A stretch of 64,000 nucleotides of DNA from Ideonella dechloratans (GTDB lineage Bacteria > Pseudomonadota > Gammaproteobacteria > Burkholderiales > Burkholderiaceae_C): contig NZ_CP088081.1 of the NCBI RefSeq assembly GCF_021049305.1, forward strand, positions 2,976,001 to 3,040,000, read 5' to 3'. This document shows, one piece after another, positions 63,018 to 64,000 of the stretch (its first letter is position 1; every line of letters starts with the position of its first letter). The translations under genes and the position numbers were made by a program. The notes under the pieces were generated by a model. The model did not search any database, was not told the DNA's origin, and was given only the letters and a program-made list of their open reading frames with translations.

Positions 63018-64000
63018 ATGCTGAACAGGGATATCTATAACAAAGCCCCGAAGGAAAACCGCCTCGTCAACAACGGCGTGGCCGAGGTCTCCGAAGACCA
63101 CTCCGAGGCCGCGCAGGCCATCCTGCGCTACGAACTCGAGACCTTTGTCTGCGACGGTCAGTACGAGAAGGGCCTCGAGACCATCCTCGACAAGTTCCTG
63201 CTCAACCTCGACTCCAAGACCGAGCAGCCGGGGGTGTGGATTTCCGGCTTCTATGGCAGCGGCAAGTCGCACCTGGCCAAGATGCTGCGCACGCTGTGGA
63301 CCGACTACCAGTTCGCCGACGGCGCCACCGCCCGCAGCATCGCCAAGCTGCCCACGGGCGTGTTCGAGCACCTGAAGGAGCTCTCCACCCAGGGCAAGCG
63401 CCACGGTGGCCTGCACGCCGCAGCGGGCAAGCTGGGCGCCGGTGCCGGTGACAAGGTGCGGCTCGCGCTGCTGGGCATTGTGTTCAAGTCCAAGGGGCTA
63501 CCCGAGCAGTACAACCAGGCGCAGCTCGTCTTGTGGATGAAGCGCGAGGGCATCCTGGACGCCGTCGAGGCGGAGCTGCAGACCGCTGGCCGTTCGCTGG
63601 CGCAAGAGCTGCCTCACATGTACGTCTCTGGTCCACTGACCAAGGCGCTGCTGAAGGCCCGGCCGGACTTGGCGCACACTGAGGCAGATGCCCGCAAGCT
63701 GCTCAAGGAGCAGTTCCCCCAGGTGACCGACGTCACCAGCGAACAGATGACCTCAGCCATTGAGCTCGCTCTTTCCGAGGAGGGCAAGTTCCCGCTGACC
63801 CTGGTGGTCCTTGACGAGGTACAGCAGTACATCGGCAATGACGGGGCGAAGTCCATAGATGTGCAGGAGCTTGTCGAAACCCTGTGCAAGCACTTCAAGG
63901 GTCGGCTTCTGCTTGTTGCCACCGGGCAGTCCGCGCTCTCAGGGACACCCACTCTCCAGCGGCTGATGGCTCGGTTCCCAATCCCGGTCATGCTGGGCGA
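63018..64000 (+). CDS. brxC: BrxC, BREX P-loop ATPase (N-terminal part, cut by window edge)
   Basis: First 327 residues of a large P-loop ATPase. It begins MLNRDIYNKAPKENRLVNNG. Walker A is GFYGSGKSHLAKML (residues 77 on, Lys 83), and Walker B is LTLVVLDEVQQYIG (Asp 266, Glu 267). Other family strings are RYELETFVCDGQYEKGLETI and GKRHGGLHAAAGKLGAG. Full-length BrxC proteins have about 1200 residues, so most lies beyond the window. It should be followed by pglX and pglZ. No frameshift is seen in the visible part. Confidence 0.9.
   Translation, partial: MLNRDIYNKAPKENRLVNNGVAEVSEDHSEAAQAILRYELETFVCDGQYEKGLETILDKFLLNLDSKTEQPGVWISGFYGSGKSHLAKMLRTLWTDYQFADGATARSIAKLPTGVFEHLKELSTQGKRHGGLHAAAGKLGAGAGDKVRLALLGIVFKSKGLPEQYNQAQLVLWMKREGILDAVEAELQTAGRSLAQELPHMYVSGPLTKALLKARPDLAHTEADARKLLKEQFPQVTDVTSEQMTSAIELALSEEGKFPLTLVVLDEVQQYIGNDGAKSIDVQELVETLCKHFKGRLLLVATGQSALSGTPTLQRLMARFPIPVMLG

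Overview
The window is high-GC chromosomal DNA from a betaproteobacterium. Gene order and content point to Burkholderiales, probably the Rubrivivax/Leptothrix/Ideonella (Sphaerotilaceae) group. The indicators are pilG-pilH-pilI-pilJ beside rubredoxin and divergent thiD-hemL, ispB divergent from rplU-rpmA-obgE-proB, hemA-prfA-prmC-grxD-ubiX, nrdAB, and an alanine/lysine-rich H1-like histone. This placement is inference from synteny; no 16S gene is present. Long antisense ORFs are abundant because of GC-rich codon use and were ignored.

Region by region. 1-2586: type IV pilus chemotaxis-like genes (pilJ truncated by the window edge, pilI, pilH, pilG) and rubredoxin, all on the minus strand. 2737-7259: thiD, hemL, a hexose-6-phosphate mutarotase and mpl, tightly packed on the plus strand. 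7260-9974: a large secreted metzincin-type protease on the minus strand. 10083-16418: a YqiA-like esterase, an RNase II-family exonuclease, a TonB-like protein, aroE, mtgA, a conserved hypothetical gene and a TlpA-type thioredoxin. 16582-21559: the accBC promoter, accB, accC, prmA, a zinc-ribbon/DUF3426 protein and a PfkB kinase. 21642-27156 (minus strand): histone H1-like gene, nrdB, nrdA, then a long nrdA leader with a promoter overlapped by two NrdR boxes. 27190-32147 (minus): ampD, pilR, pilS, a small PP0621-type protein and a CcsA/YpjD-type membrane protein. 32211-34764: ffh and ftsY, convergent across a shared terminator. 34933-42583: three translationally coupled signalling genes (REC-REC-PAS-kinase, REC-GGDEF, and a 1608-residue CHASE-PAS-kinase-REC-REC-Hpt protein). 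42636-57423: tRNA-Met and housekeeping genes (miaB, hemA, prfA, prmC, grxD, ubiX, proS, rppH, proB, obgE, rpmA, rplU, ispB).

From tRNA-Pro(CGG) at 57517 to the right edge the character changes to a genomic island: a non-coding stretch with short repeats, an AlpA-like DNA-binding protein, a TrfA-like replication initiator, a divergent tyrosine recombinase, then a WYL-domain regulator (BrxR type) overlapping brxA, brxB and the start of brxC. This is the beginning of a BREX phage-defence operon. The effector genes (pglX, pglZ and brxL, or brxD/brxHI) lie beyond the window, so the BREX type cannot be fixed.

The most notable signals are the BREX island and its unusual integration/replication module, and the nrdA control region. 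The latter combines a NrdR box pair spaced exactly 31 bp over a good promoter with a ~290-nt leader holding a short ORF whose stop codon lies in the loop of a terminator-like hairpin, which may be an attenuator. Also worth a look are a possible leaderless hemA, a convergent rppH/proB overlap with a 9-bp repeat, and the three-gene phosphorelay/c-di-GMP cluster.
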